64,000 nt of DNA from Siphlonurus alternatus (taxonomy: Eukaryota; Arthropoda; Insecta; Ephemeroptera; Siphlonuridae): assembly GCA_949825025.1 (NCBI GenBank), contig OX463787.1, forward strand, positions 15,683,707 through 15,747,706. The letters are read 5' to 3'. A program made the translations under genes and the position numbers. Positions 11,933 through 24,417 of this stretch are shown piece by piece (position 1 is the first letter of the stretch; every line of letters starts with the position of its first letter). The notes beneath the pieces were generated by a model. It saw only the letters and a program-made list of their open reading frames with translations, ran no database searches and was not told the DNA's origin.

Positions 11933-11963
<31 letters not shown>

Positions 11964-12195
11964 CCAGAACTATTTTTAAATAATTATTGAAAGTGCAGCC
12001 ACGCCCCTTGGAGGCGTCAATAGGCGTCTCGGTCCTAACCTTTTTATTAAGGATTCAGGGGTGCCAAATTAACTTACAGAACTTTCAATAATTATTTAAA
12101 AATAGTTCCAGGACTCAAATATTTTTTAAAAAATTCAGAGTAGCATAAAATTACCCTCTATACATTTCTGCAATAAAAAATTTCATGCAAGTTGT
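11862..12195. mobile_element. ATTGCAGAAATG palindrome family, subfamily B (GC-box type)
   Basis: Palindrome with ATTGCAGAAATGAACAAAGG in one arm and CATTTCTGCAATAAAAAATT in the other. The centre is GCCACGCCCCTTGGAGGCGTC followed by AGGATTCAGGGGTGCC. The right end is GTTGTCCATT and the left end is degraded. The short gaps 11434-11861 and 12196-12710 show nothing recognisable. Confidence 0.65.
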
Positions 12196-12710
12196 CCATT
12201 TTTCAGTTTTGAAATTATATGGGCTCAATTACATAATTCTTTATCGATTTTTTAACAAATAATCCCAATTTAACATCGCCTAAGTTGAAACATAATAATT
12301 TTTAGAACTCGTTCCTTCAAAAATAATATTATAGAATTAAAAATTATACCGGGTATTCAACTTTGAATACTAAGTTTTAATTAAACTTCATGAAAATAAT
12401 CAAATTTGAAAACACTTCTTCTTTCATTTGGAAAACACATTAAAATATTAACAATATGGATGCAAAATTAATTAACGAAGGCAAATATTTGAAACGTCTT
12501 ATATTTTTGTCTGTAGCAACACAATAATTGTATTTTGAAATATAAAAAAATGCAACAGGAATTTTTAATAATATACATCTACAAAATTAAGTGAATTAGT
12601 GTCTCATAATTTATGAGACTAAAACGGAAAATGTCAGCACAAAAAAATGTAAAAAATCGTACAGTTTATTATATAAAAAATATGAGGTGTCAATTCAAAT
12701 TATGATTGAA

Positions 12711-12892
12711 GGGGCATTTCCATGGAGCGTGGAAAGCGAGAAAATCGCGTGCCATAGCCAATCAGAGGCTCGGAATTTCCTCGCCTTGCGGGGAGCGTTT
12801 TTTTGCCAACATGGCTACCATATGAGATTGAAACAAGTGCGCTTTTCTCGCGCCGCTAAGCCCCGCTCGACATCGCTCCATGGAAATGCCCC
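12711..12892. mobile_element. TTAA-flanked MITE, GGGGCATTTCCATGGAGCG family
   Basis: Ends GGGGCATTTCCATGGAGCG and CGCTCCATGGAAATGCCCC; TTAA on the right, TGAA on the left. The interior is GC-rich for this window. An inverted, more diverged copy lies at 55769-55941 with TTAA on its left. The reading frame across it has no protein character. Confidence 0.6.
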
Positions 12893-13386
12893 TTAAGACA
12901 ATAAATTTAGAGCCACGATGTGTTTACAGTTTCTGATCTTTAAGAATATGTATGATAAATAATGTCTCATGAGAAAAATAAGCAGGAAAATGAGGCTTCA
13001 AAATTAGAAAATTTGGCACCATTTTTGTAAGTGTCATATAAACCACGAGGTTTTGATTATAGACCTTATGTATAGACAATGTTCATCCCCTCTACTCCAG
13101 CTGTTTGTCTGCCATTAAATACGTATTAGTGTATAGTGGCAGGCAGCAAGCAAGTAAAGAAATTTCTAAGAAAAGAAAAAAAGGATAGAGGAGAAATTTG
13201 CGCCTTGCAGGGGGATTATTAAAAGTTTGTTTACTCATCACACCAAAACTATCTATTTAGTCTTAAAAGAATTTTTAAGATGCACAGTTTTTCAATTTTA
13301 TATTCTCCATTTAAATAAAACGTTGCGCATCTGCTGTACGTACGCTATGGCGTCGCGCATGGAGGCTGCCTGAACATTGAGTATAT

Positions 13387-13670
13387 CAAAGTCTTCTGCT
13401 CGTTGTTAGTAAACAAAGTATTGTTGTGTAATGTCTGTTGCGTGAAGGGAAAAACATGGGACGCTTGTTGATTTACATGTTAACTTATGGAAAATGACCG
13501 TTAATTATGAAGTTGAAACGGTTGCCTAGCGCCAACAATGCCATTACGTTCTCTGCTCTGGTGGCAACATTAGGCACTACGTTGTCCCATGTTTAACAAT
13601 GAAAAAGGCTTCATGCGACAGACATTATAAACAATGGTTTGTTACAACCATTGCGAGTAGAAGACTTTGG
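13387..13670. mobile_element. CAAAGTCTTCTGCTCG MITE, copy 1
   Basis: About 284 bp. Terminal inverted repeats CAAAGTCTTCTGCTCGTTG and CGAGTAGAAGACTTTGG continue into subterminal AATGTCTGT/ACAGACATT. Copies at 16834-17119 and 26356-26641 are nearly identical, so the family moved recently. Copy 3 is bordered by CCCATCCC on both sides, giving an 8-9 bp target duplication. Confidence 0.7.
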
Positions 13671-13884
13671 TGTATACATAGCGGAAGGCCTATACATACT
13701 CGCAACAAAATATTGTGGTTTATATGACACTTATATTCTGAGGTGATGATTTAAGGGTATGAAAAACAAGTCAATGCTCTTTTAAAAAAAAAGTAATAAT
13801 TTCATCTTTTTTACCCTGATTTTTGTCTCCTAAAGACACACTCACATTTCAATGCAACACTGTACAACAAAGGATAGGGGGTAG

Positions 13885-16800
13885 TTACTCAGCTTCGTCG
13901 GGCTCCAACTTCACTTTGACTTGCTCATCAATCCAGACGGGCTGAGGGAATGTGACGATCTCCTCCTTGCATTCGTCAAACAGCTCCCTGGCAACAACAG
14001 AAAAATGTGGTTAGCATATATAATGTTCAAAGATAAAAATTATCCACAAGGCAGTGGAAAAATCAGATTTATCAGTAATATAACACCAGGGATGTAGTCC
14101 TAAAGTTATTTTTTATTATATTACAATGTTAGCTTACCACAGCATATTCTGCTATTGGTGTAAGCATTCAAACTTAACAACAGTTTTAACAACAGTTCAA
14201 AGGATTGATAGGAAAGGAGGCGGCTGTAGCCTTGTGTTAGGAACTGCCCCGACATTTGCCTGGGAGTGACGATAGGAAACCACAGAAAACCATCATCGAG
14301 GCAGACGGTACCAAAGGGAATGACCTTCGGCACCTCCCGAATACAGGCAGTATAGTGGAAGAACATACATGCCATCTCTCGGGAACTTACCAGAACACGC
14401 TGCCATACCTCAGCTCGAAGTGACGAAAAGTCACCTGAGCCAAGGCAGGAAGCGATCCGGGGTCTCCCAAGCGATAGGCAGAGATCAAACCAAAACGCTA
14501 TGCTGCTCGGGGTACATTTTGACCGGAAGGTATACGCTGATGACGTCAGCGTATACCCTGCCTATCTAAATACATATAAGTATTTTTTCGGAGGGGATAC
14601 TCACTCGATCGGAAGGTATATGGTATATACTCCTGTATACCTTCGACTACACCACTGTATAACACTAACAATGGGGAATTCTCCTACATTTATTTTATTT
14701 TTTTTTTCAGATGCTCTATGCCTTAAAATTAAATGTCCCAAAACAAAAAAGTTTCAATTTTCAAAATTGGAGACAAGGGAATTTTTTAAAAATTGAATTT
14801 AGCGCCAAAACGTGACGTAGAAACTGCCTAGCATGGGGATGTAGCTTTGCCGGCGGCCCAAATATTTGTATTTTTGGCCCCCAAGCGGTAGTTTCAGGAA
14901 GTTATCATAAAACTGTGCGTAATATTTTATGAGCTTTGGTGAAAGAACTCATGTGACCATTGTTAATCGGCGCGGTCTAGCGCGGTAAGAACCAGCAATG
15001 CAGCACCCGTCACGGCACAGAATAACAATCGACGCGCTACTGGTGGCTATTTCAGAAAGCTTTTTCACACGTTTTGTAAGTATTTCGTTACATAAAGAAG
15101 ATACATCGCCTTGCTGCCTAGCAGGCGAAATTTTCCTGCAATAAATTTATATCTTCGATTATCACTCTTAAAGTAAACTGATATTAGAGACAAAAATATT
15201 GATACTAGGGTAGAAAAACCCGCTGATTTCGATCGTGTTACTAAAATTTATAGCCAATCACTCCTTGACGCTCAAACTATGATATCAGGCAGTTGTTGTG
15301 TGTTAACTAGGGAGTTTCTACGTCACAATTTTCAGGTTTGCGCGCGGGTTGCATACTTTGCCCCTATTCTAATAATCCCTTCAGAGTCCCCAAATTTGAG
15401 TTAAAAAAGTTGAAACTTCAGTCAAACTTATTGTTAATATGTACCCTATCATAATATAGTAGTTAAATTAAAATTTGAGTTGTAAGAGAATTCCCCATTG
15501 TAAAGGTTGTATACTCCATTATTATTTGAACTTTCTTTAAACTCAGATCAGATTTCATGATTTCTAGTAGCATGCTATGATGTATGTGGCATGCTACTGA
15601 TAATATTGCTAGACAAAAAGTCTTAACTGCTACTAGTCCAGGATAGAATTGAAAAAGTATATGGGGAGGGTCGGCAAAATTAGTTGCTAAAGGAAACTTC
15701 GCCCATATGTTCCTATGAATTTTATGAACCCACAGTAAAAAGTCCCGTCAAGTCCCCCATGGCATTCATGGTCAAACCCGGGTTTGTCTCGGATTTCAAA
15801 AAATATTTTTTATCTCAACAATTACTTATCACACACCAATGTAAGAGGTATCAAAGCAAAGCTTATTAACTTCACAACAAGGACAAAAATACCATAACTT
15901 TACTAATTGATTTTAACTTCACGGCTCTAACCACTACACTACAGTGCAGATTATAAAATTTGAGGAAGTTTTCCTTCTTTTAAGGCTTCACCTGAGATAT
16001 TCGGACGAAGAAAGTCGTATCGACAGATGTTCTTGAAATTAATTTGGTAGACTTTCAACAATTGTCCAAATACTGCTGATATTTTTCAGATTTTTTTAAC
16101 CATTGGTTTAATTATAATTAATTTATTCAAATGTGAATTTTATTTCCTTTCAATGTTAAATTTTTCAATCAAGATTACACAAAAACGGCTCGAGATATTT
16201 TTTAAAATTTTATATACTGTAGATTAAAAGCTATTTTTTTGTACTATTTTTATGAATGTTTTCATATATTTTGAACCGCTGCGTTGCTCGTTCTTGAAAC
16301 TAAATGAGAAATGTGGCAACGCTCTCAGGGACTGTAGTCACCTCCCACTCCTGCTGATTAGCATTTCTAGGGCGCTACAGTGTTGCCAAGTTTTTTTATG
16401 GTGCGACCTTGACAGACAAATTCTCAGGTTATACCTTAAAAGTAACAGACCGTGCTACACAATAATGTGAACATTTTTGGGGATGCCTTCTCCTCAAAGA
16501 TGCTTATATTTACTGCAAGTACAAACCCTGACAAGCACAATATTAATGTAAGACTACTATAGATATACAGTACTCAAACTCACTTGTAATCGGGCTTGGA
16601 CTTGACGACCATCAGCAGGATCGACCGCAGAGTTCCCATGGCAGAGCCGATGTCTTGCCGCGACGGCACGTAGATGTAAGGCAAGGCGAGCTCCTCACAG
16701 ACCCCCGGGATGTGGCACATGATCTCAATGGGGTTGACGTCTCCCGCAAGAATCACCAGGCTGTGGAAAATGGTGTAGGTTAGTATTTATGTTCACGTGA

Positions 16801-18424
16801 GACTCGGGAGAGGGGTACAATGTAGGGTCTCAACCAAAGTCTTCTGCTCGTTGTTAGTAAACAAAGTATTGTTGTGTAATGTCTGTCGCGTGAAAGGAAA
16901 AACATGGGACGCTTGTTGATTTACATGTTAACTTATGGAAAATGACCGTTAATTATGAAGTTGTTGCGGTTGTCTAGCGCCAACAATGCCATTACGTTCT
17001 CTGCTCTGGTGGCAAAATTAGGCACTACGTCGTCCCATGTTTAACAATGAAAAAGGCTTCATGCGACAGACATTATAAACAATGGTTTGTTACAACCATT
17101 GCGAGTAAAAGACTTTGGTCTAACTACAAGAGGGGAAGTGTGGTGGTCCGAACACTGTTGGCTAGATTGCACTGAAAAAGGGTGTTATAAGGGCAGGAGG
17201 GACCATGACTGGAAGTTAGAGTACGAGGGCAGCAACAATTAAAAGTATTCCGTTTTGAGAAGAACGGTGAGGGAGTGAAACTTGCTGGACTCCTGAGCTG
17301 TTGATGGCTCGGAGTATTGGAAAATTCAGGGAGGGGCTGAGAAAGTCAGCCGCAAACAATCGAATCACTGTGTTGGAATACCCACAATAGCCACAAGCAG
17401 GGGTGGATGCATGTTTATGTATACTGTATGTCATACACACTGCTTTACTTTATAATGAAAAAGTTTCGACGTAGCTCTAATCCGTCCACGACCGACGTAG
17501 ACTCAGACAGTTCCAAAATGATGTGTGGATATGCATATCGATGGTTCCGCGGAGAAAGCTCCAGTTTGCATTTAACAGACGTTTTTAAAATGACAGGTTT
17601 GCTTTTTTCAATAAGGTCGTAAATTACAATAACAATAGGAAAAAAAGAAACCTTCTTTACAATCTTTACAAAAGCAAACCCGTCATTTTGTTAAGTTTTG
17701 GAAAATACAAACCGGCGCTTTCTTCGCGGAACCATCGATATGTACATATTGTATATTTATTTATTATTTCACCACAGATTACATATAAGCAATAAGTACA
17801 GAGTAATAACACTGGGTGGGGATAGCAACAAAGCACCAAAGGCACTATATCATACATATATGCATATTATGCATAGGCTGCATTGGGGTGCTTGAATGGA
17901 ATCTTTGTTTACACACTTAAACTGCTTGTTATTAACACATAAGCATATAATAAGTGTATTAACTTCATCAGTATGTAATTTTATAAAACCTGAAGAAGTT
18001 AGCTGCACTGCAGAAAGACAAAATACTAAAAATAAAAAAAAAATATGAAAACTCACCCCTTCTCTCCCTTTCGTAGTCCTCTTTGCACCGCTTTTAGTCC
18101 AAAAATTAAGTTGCTTTTCTTATCCTTGGACGCTAATAACATATCAAATTAATAATTAGTTCAATTTAGCAATAGTAATTAATAAAAAACGCCGGGTAAA
18201 CAAGAAATCCCGGCTTCACAGCCTCCATGCTAGTGTCACGTGGACGATACTAACTTACCTTTTTTAACAAGTTTAAGTAACTTTTTGGTCAACTTTTTGC
18301 CAGCCATAGGTTTAGCAATCTTGTTTACATATTTTAATTTCTCCGAATGTGTTAATTCATTCTCAACTACAGAGGTATCTCCATTATTTTCAGATGAAGT
18401 TGACTTTCTCTTCGAGGAACCCAT
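13885..18424 (-). CDS. NHP2: H/ACA ribonucleoprotein complex subunit 2 (NHP2)
   Basis: Four exons in transcript order: 18424-18259, 18132-18057, 16760-16584, 13987-13885. Joined they make 173 residues. NHP2 is the L7Ae/Gadd45-type RNA-binding subunit that works with dyskerin, NOP10 and GAR1 in nucleolar pseudouridylation and in telomerase RNP. Residues up to about 45 are a basic Ser-rich tail. Then come KPMAGKKLTKKLLKLVKKA, GLKAVQRGLRKGEKG, LVILAGDVNPIEIMCHIPGV, LPYIYVPSRQDIGSAMG and LLMVVKSK, which follow the order of the L7Ae fold; the RGLRKGEKG and LAGDVxPIE segments are the RNA-contact region. It is slightly longer than human NHP2 (153), with an acidic C-terminal tail after the usual end. 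The start is ATG at 18422-18424. The 2.6-kb last intron holds a Harbinger-like MITE, a SINE and a TTAA MITE. Transcription is divergent from the receptor gene about 0.8 kb away. Confidence 0.93.
14180..14515 (-). repeat. SINE-like element with the shared CAGGCAAATGTCGGG core
   Basis: On the minus strand it contains CACTCCCAGGCAAATGTCGG, close to the CTCAGTCACAGGCAAATG core of the SINEs at 41405-41548 and 55205-55512. The rest is not AT-rich and has no coding frame. Just to the right at 14523-14555 is a small hairpin, GGTATACGCTGA facing TCAGCGTATACC. Confidence 0.45.
14669..15500. mobile_element. 832-bp MITE, CAATGGGGAATTCTC ends, possible Harbinger type
   Basis: Terminal inverted repeats CAATGGGGAATTCTC and GAGAATTCCCCATTG. 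TAA occurs on both sides, fitting a 3-bp PIF/Harbinger-type duplication. An inner inverted pair (CGTAGAAACTGCCTAG / CTAGGGAGTTTCTACG) flanks the core. No transposase frame. Located in the last NHP2 intron. Confidence 0.5.
15984..16435. mobile_element. TTAA-flanked MITE, GGCTTMACCTGAGA family, copy 1
   Basis: 452 bp with TTAA directly on both sides. Ends GGCTTCACCTGAGATATTC and AATTCTCAGGTTATACC. The internal segment GAGAAATGTGGCAACGCTCTC is shared with the second copy at 54566-55015. This is a piggyBac-like target pattern. Confidence 0.65.
16834..17119. mobile_element. CAAAGTCTTCTGCTCG MITE, copy 2
   Basis: Same orientation and nearly the same sequence as 13387-13670. Both lie in the NHP2 gene, one in intron 3 and one in intron 2, on either side of the exon at 16584-16760. 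Confidence 0.7.
17529..17749. mobile_element. Palindromic MITE, CATATCGATGGTTCCGCGG arms
   Basis: Arms run from ATATGCATATCGATGGTTCC to GGAACCATCGATATGTACAT, with an AT-rich centre. Each arm produces a short spurious frame reading YRWFRGE or YRWFREE on opposite strands. It lies in NHP2 intron 2. Confidence 0.55.
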
Positions 18425-19238
18425 GTTTTTTTTCTGAAGACAACAACAAACAAAACAACAGCGGTGATATCGTTGTAAAAATTACCGCTAGAGGCAGCAC
18501 TGTATAATTAATTTGCGGGAAGAAGTTTAAATATATTTTTTCAACTAAAAAAACAAAGGACCACTTGTATGTATGATTTGAGTGAAATATATTTTTTTTT
18601 TTTTAATTAAATTGTATTAACAAATTAACAACCATAATAAAGTATGGCATATATGTCAATAAAATTCAATAAATCATATTTTATTTACATCTGTTATTTT
18701 ACAGCCAATATTAATCGATTTCTCTGCATATTGACCATATGCAGACCGCGGTGCTCGATTATTAATTATTCACCATCTCAATGACAACTTAATTACATTA
18801 CAAATAATTGAACATAATATTAAAATCAATAACATGATTTAACGACTATAATTATACGGAACGATAAAAAGTATAAAATATTATGTAAATTGTATTCCCA
18901 TTTTACTATAAGCGCACGATTCGAATTATTTATTTATAAATTAACTGTATAAAGTCCTAACCTAGGCACCTAGCCTTATAAGTATTCAGAAAGAAATTCT
19001 TATAAATTTACTATTATTTTTAATATTCTTATATTTTAATTACATTTTAATGATCATAAATATGTAAAATAAAAATGAGCTTAAAACACTTTTAAATAAA
19101 TTACTAGCTGAAAACGTTTATATTTAAGTGTTGTTATTATTTCTACATACTATTTGTGCTGATAATGAAATAATCAATACTCTTATTATTACCTTTAACA
19201 AATGCAACTTCAGTCAGTTCTTCTATAAACATTGGAAG

Positions 19239-22200
19239 ATGAACACGCTGAAAATTATCTCTCTATTTGGAGTGTCGCCTTTGAAATTTGAAAAAAATTT
19301 GAAATTATATAAAAATTCAAATATTATATTTTTAAATATAATTTATTTTATTTTAATAATATCGGCTGTAACTTTAAAATGTATTGTTTTAATGGCAATT
19401 GAAAATAAGACACCAACAAAAGCAATTATTGATATTAAAAATTTAGAATTAGGATTTGCAATAATTAATTTAGGAAATGCAATAGTTAATATTATTATAT
19501 GTACAATATATCAGAAAAATACACTAAATATATTAAATACATTACTAGTACATCAAAATTATTTTAATAATAATATAAAAGTACCATTATATTTGAAATT
19601 ATCTGTATTTATTGTAATATCTACAATTATATTTTACATATTTTGTGACATTATGGATTCTTATGGACAAAATATAATTGTTATATTTTGTCATTTAATT
19701 TATAATTGGTGTCTATTAATTCCATTAATGTTAGAAATACAATTTTATATTATTTGTAATCAATTAAAAAATATTTATGAATCATTAAATTCATTATTAA
19801 AAAAATTAACAATAAGTAAATTTGATAAATTAATATGTTGTTATAATGATACAGAATGGGTAGATATGGAAACTATTAGAGAGATACATACTTCATTATG
19901 TGATGTCACAGAACAAATTAATTATCGTTTTCAAATAGAAATTTTGACTGGCATTTTATCATGTCAAGTATTATTAATTTGTAATTTGTTCCTGGTTATT
20001 GAAGATATTAATGGCTCAAAGTTCTTAGCTAGAGAAATGTATTCTATTGTCACGATTTTGTGTCTAGCAAGGCTCTTCATGGTGTGTTATCATTGCGTCA
20101 GCGTCAGTGATGAGGTCAGTATACTTTTTATCTTTTTTTAAATTTAAAATTATAAAATATGTATTCAAAATATGTGTAAGGAAGTCTTGTTTATGGAAGC
20201 ATTTTTTTTTTATTGCAGAAATGAAAAAAGGGTGCCAATTTATGCCACTCTGATTTTTTTTAGGGACTTTTTTTTTAAAAAGTTATTGAAAGTACAGAGA
20301 GAGGCATCACTTCTTAATAAAAGGATATGAACTAAAAGGGGTGTGGGTTCAAACCCAACCTCGAACCTCGGTAAAACTTTTTAGCAATATTTCCTTGGCA
20401 GGCATGCAATTTGATCTCGATTGGCATTATTTTGAATTTAAATTGAAATTAAATTTGGTAATTATTTTTTTATTTGTTAATTTTGTAATTTTTATTTAAA
20501 GTGTAATTAATTAATAACAATTAATTGTTTAATTATTTCCATTGCTTTCTATACAACTTGAGTCCAATTTATCTTTTATTCTCTTTTAAAAATAATTAAA
20601 ATTTTGAAAATTATAACTTTTAATTATAATATTTTAATGCAATATAACTTTTTTATAATCTTTAAACATTATTTTTATAACTCATTTGTATATAATTAAA
20701 TGTTTCTTGATACGATTGTTATTTTGATAATATATAAACCATATATTTATTTCAAAAAAATATAATCAATGAATATATATTCTTTTTACAGATGCAGTCA
20801 CGAAATGATTTGTAATTTAATTGAATTGAATTAAATTAATTGAATTAACGTTTTTCAGGCCAGCGAAACAAGCAAGCAACTTTTCAAAATGTACTCGAAT
20901 CTACAGCAGCCGAACGTAAGAAATGCGGTACGTATTAAAAAAGTTTGACTGGTGTGCCATTTAATTTATCACTTCTACGACAAACGATATTTAAGATGAA
21001 TAAAATACGTACATTTTTATTATATCGAATAGGCATGAAAAGTAATGGCATTCATGACTATTATTTTATATACGCATCGATCTGTAAACTATTTTTAAAT
21101 ATTTATATTGAATTTCCAGCACTCCATTCCCCTCCCCCCTACACACACACAATATATTATAATGCAGATTAGCAGAATAATGTATATTATATAATTATAT
21201 ATATATACCCTCTGTTCAATTAAAAAAAAAAAATCATGTTCGTTCATTCTTTGGGGCCCGGTGAAAAAGAGTTATTAATTAGATTTATTAGCTTCTCAAA
21301 ACATTTGCGAAGCTAGTAATAATTGCTGAAACGACCATCCTATATTTAAGGTGTCCATAAATTCCTATGGAGGCAAATACATTAAAATTACATGTAACGT
21401 GTAAATGTAATTATTTGCCATGGGTTAATCAACTGACTTTTTTTTTAGTGAATTGTATACTTCTATTAACACTCAATCAATGTCATAATTAAATAGTGAA
21501 TAATGTAATATACCCTGATATAATATATACATGCATGAACGATTTAAAATTTTATAGAAAACTCCCATTTAAGGGTAAGATAACACGAACAATCGATTGT
21601 TGATAGTCCCATTTGATTAACATGTAAACCTTAGCAACCTCATAATAATTCTGGATTTTTTTTTTAGAGACAGTTCTTAGCACCAAAAAAATATGCAAAA
21701 AATTTCAAAACAATCGGACGATCCAATTTTTTAAAATTAATTTCTTAGTTTAGGTCTCCATGGGAAAACCCTATACTGAAAATTTAAAAAATTCATTTAA
21801 AAAAATTGGATCGTCCGATTGTTTTGAAATTTTTTCCACATTTTTTTTGGTGCTAAGAACTGTCTCTAAAAAAAATTCAGAATCATTATGAGGTTGCTAA
21901 GGTTTACATGTTAATCAAAGGGACTACAACAATCGATTGTTCGTGTTATCTTACCCTTAATTTTAAATTTAGAACATACATTCAAAAAGATTACATTTAA
22001 AGACACATTATTTTTAAATAAAAAAAAATCGATACTAAACCATTTACAACAAAACTGTGTTACATAGCGTAACAACGCATTTTAATAATCACATCAATTT
22101 GCTGTAAATTACATAACCATTTTAAAAGCGTTTAAACTGGATTGTTTGACATGCATAATTTATATCAAATTTCTTGTCATTTTAGCTCATCAATTTTTCA

Positions 22201-23236
22201 ACACAAGCTGTCAAGAGAAGAATTGCTTTCAATGCTTGTGGGTTTCATGAATTGGATTTTACGTTGATTTATGAGGTTGGTATTATGTTTGTTTTGTAGC
22301 ACTTAAATTTTTACTATAATTATATAATCAAGAAATAAATAAAATCGTCAAAATAAATAATAATTTGACCGTAGTCTAAATATTTCAAATTAAATTACCT
22401 AATTTTTCATTATATTTTTATTTGTACAATTTAAGTTAAAACTGTGCATTTAGAAAAGTTGAAATGTAATTTAAATTTTCTCTGAGCTTTTTATGTGTTT
22501 GATCATGTTCATGTTTATATATTATTATCAAGCCTTGTATGAAGTCAACTATTATAATATAATTCTCCAAATAAGGCAATAATAATTGACACTGTGCAGA
22601 TACTGCAGATGGTAATATTTTTTTCATGATTAATAAACGATTATTATTACTTTATAATACTGAATTAATGAATTTATTTACTGTAATTAAATAAAATTGA
22701 TATCCCATAAAGAAATTCAAAGGTCAACCCTCCCTTTAAGGGTTCAAAAAAAATGTTTAAATCAAAATTTTAATGGCCCTCTCATTACCTGCATGGTGTG
22801 TTTTGAGTTGGAGTACAAATTTTTAAGTCTCTAAATTAATTTTTTTTTTATATTTAAACTCACAAGTGACACACGAATTATGTATCCTTCTGTTATATCA
22901 TCAATATATTAAAACTTTATTATAGTCCCCCCATTTATAAAATTAAATTGAAAGGTAGTGTTTTTGGCTTTCTTATTCGCATTTCAGTGTTTTAGTTTCA
23001 CCAATTTGCAACATTTTAAAGCAGAACTAAAATAGAATAGCCGCAAGTTTCGTACTGAAATTAATTTAACTGGATTTTTTTTAATGCTTTGAAAAATAAA
23101 ATATATTTAATTTTTTAATAATTTTATTTTCTCACATGAAAACTATAATAATTACATTTTGTCTTCTTCTTTGTTTCAGACCGTTGGATCCGTCATTACG
23201 TACTTGGTTATTTTAATACAATTTCAAACCATGTAA
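19239..23236 (+). CDS. Gustatory receptor (7tm_7 family), four exons
   Basis: Exons 19239-20114, 20859-20927, 22186-22275 and 23180-23236 join in phase 0 at every border into 363 residues. It is a seven-transmembrane insect chemoreceptor of the plasma membrane of taste or olfactory neurons, a ligand-gated cation channel by family knowledge. The family signature TYhhhhhQF is present at the end as TYLVILIQF. Exon 3 gives RRIAFNACGFHELDFTLIYE, the usual lead-in to TM7, and the last exon starts with the TVGS that begins it. Upstream hydrophobic stretches fit TM1-TM6. The start is ATG 19239 (MNTLKIISLFGVSP); a longer frame from 19128 begins with GTG and is not preferred. AATAAA at 23315 lies about 80 bp after the stop. 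Three short 3' exons after one long exon is a common insect Gr layout. Codon use is extremely AT-rich, unlike the NHP2 and AGPAT exons. Ligand cannot be predicted. Confidence 0.88.
20195..20335. mobile_element. Truncated ATTGCAGAAATG palindrome
   Basis: Only one arm is left: TTTATTGCAGAAATGAAAAAAGGGTGCC and the TTATTGAAAGT segment. It is located in the first intron of the receptor gene. A stretch at about 20340 (GTGGGTTCAAACCC) resembles a pol III B box, but nothing tRNA-like surrounds it. Confidence 0.4.
21573..21956. mobile_element. Foldback MITE with TTAA duplication, GGGTAAGATAACACG ends
   Basis: 384-bp palindrome bounded by TTAA on both sides. Ends GGGTAAGATAACACGAAC and complement, with AATCGATTGT just inside. 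The first 12 bases resemble the GGGTAAGGTAAC family, but the interior is unrelated. It lies in the second intron of the receptor gene. Confidence 0.75.
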
Positions 23237-23917
23237 AAAAAAATACACGTAAAATATTTGTAAAAAAATATAAAGAACAAAAAATCACTACAAACTATGA
23301 CTATGAATGTTGCAAATAAAATAATATAATTATATTTATGTAACATTGCATAGGAAATAGTTTAACATTAGCTTATATATATAATAAAAACAATATCGCA
23401 ATGTCAATTTAATTGTGTCTTTAATTTACAAATTTGGCTCTTAAATATTAATTAATCACACTTATATAATTAAGTTTTGCCGTTTCAAAACCAGCTATAA
23501 AACAATAAATTTTCAATATGTAAAATCGGATTTTCAAAATATTTATCATGATATTTTAAAGCAAATTAAAATTTTTAATTGCATATTTTTAATGCAAATA
23601 TAAACACAACTGTTCTCAACTTATAAATTTTATTTATTTATTACTTAAACAGTTTTGTCCTAAATAATAATTTGTATTTGTTTTATTTGTTACAAATAGT
23701 GAAATTAAATAGGGAGTTTTATTTTAAACATAAATAAAATAAGTACAAAGATGCATTATTACAATAATTTGTGCATTACAATGCAAAGTGCTGGTACTTC
23801 CTATAGGGTAGCGTCATGAGCTTGTTGGGTTGCCTGCTTACAGGATAACGTCCTAATGCTTACCTCCCTTCCCCTACTGAAAAGCAACAGTATCTCGGTA
23901 CCCTCTAAAGCCTATAT

Positions 23918-24208
23918 TAAGCCTATATTACACCATACAATTTTGTATACAAGTTTTCCTTGCAAGAAAATTTCATCTCCATACAAATAAATGGGGTTCA
24001 ATTTTTCTTGTAAGAAAAAATTGTATGCAATAGTTAGAAAAATTGTATCGTGTAATAGCGGCTTTACACGATACAATTTTTCTAATTATTGTATACAATT
24101 TTTCCTTGCAAGAAAATTTCCTCTCCATACAAACAAATAGAGATTAAGTTTTCTTGTAAGGAAAAATTGTGTACAATAATCAGAAAAATTGTATCGTGTA
24201 ATACCTGC
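23918..24208. mobile_element. TTACACGATACAATTTTTC MITE, tandem dimer
   Basis: Two head-to-tail palindromic units share an end. Each unit has ATTACACGATACAATTTT-like termini and an inner CTTGCAAGAAAATTT / TTTCTTGTAAGGAAAAA pair. Single units are at 27748-27886 and 47806-47980. The adjacent 23237-23900 is AT-rich 3' flank of the receptor gene with no other feature. Confidence 0.5.
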
Positions 24209-24417
24209 TTTAGAGCGTAGCGTTGCTCTTTAGGAGGGGAAACATCAGAACGTAATCCTGTAAGAAGACAACCCAACAATCTCGTGGCGCTACTCTAATT
24301 GCACCACTTCACGGCATCAAATAATTAACATGTCTCAAGTACCATGGAAAATATTAATAGCTGGTTTCGTAATTGACTTATTTTCTATAAAAAAAACCCT
24401 GAATATCCAATGTATTA

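Noticed and set aside
19128..19238. N-terminal extension of the gustatory receptor frame
   Set aside because: It begins with GTG, not ATG. The ATG at 19239 starts a typical receptor N-terminus, so the extension is taken as 5' untranslated.
20338..20372. Pol III B-box-like GGTTCAAACCC
   Set aside because: No A box or cloverleaf around it; likely chance or a shred of a SINE.
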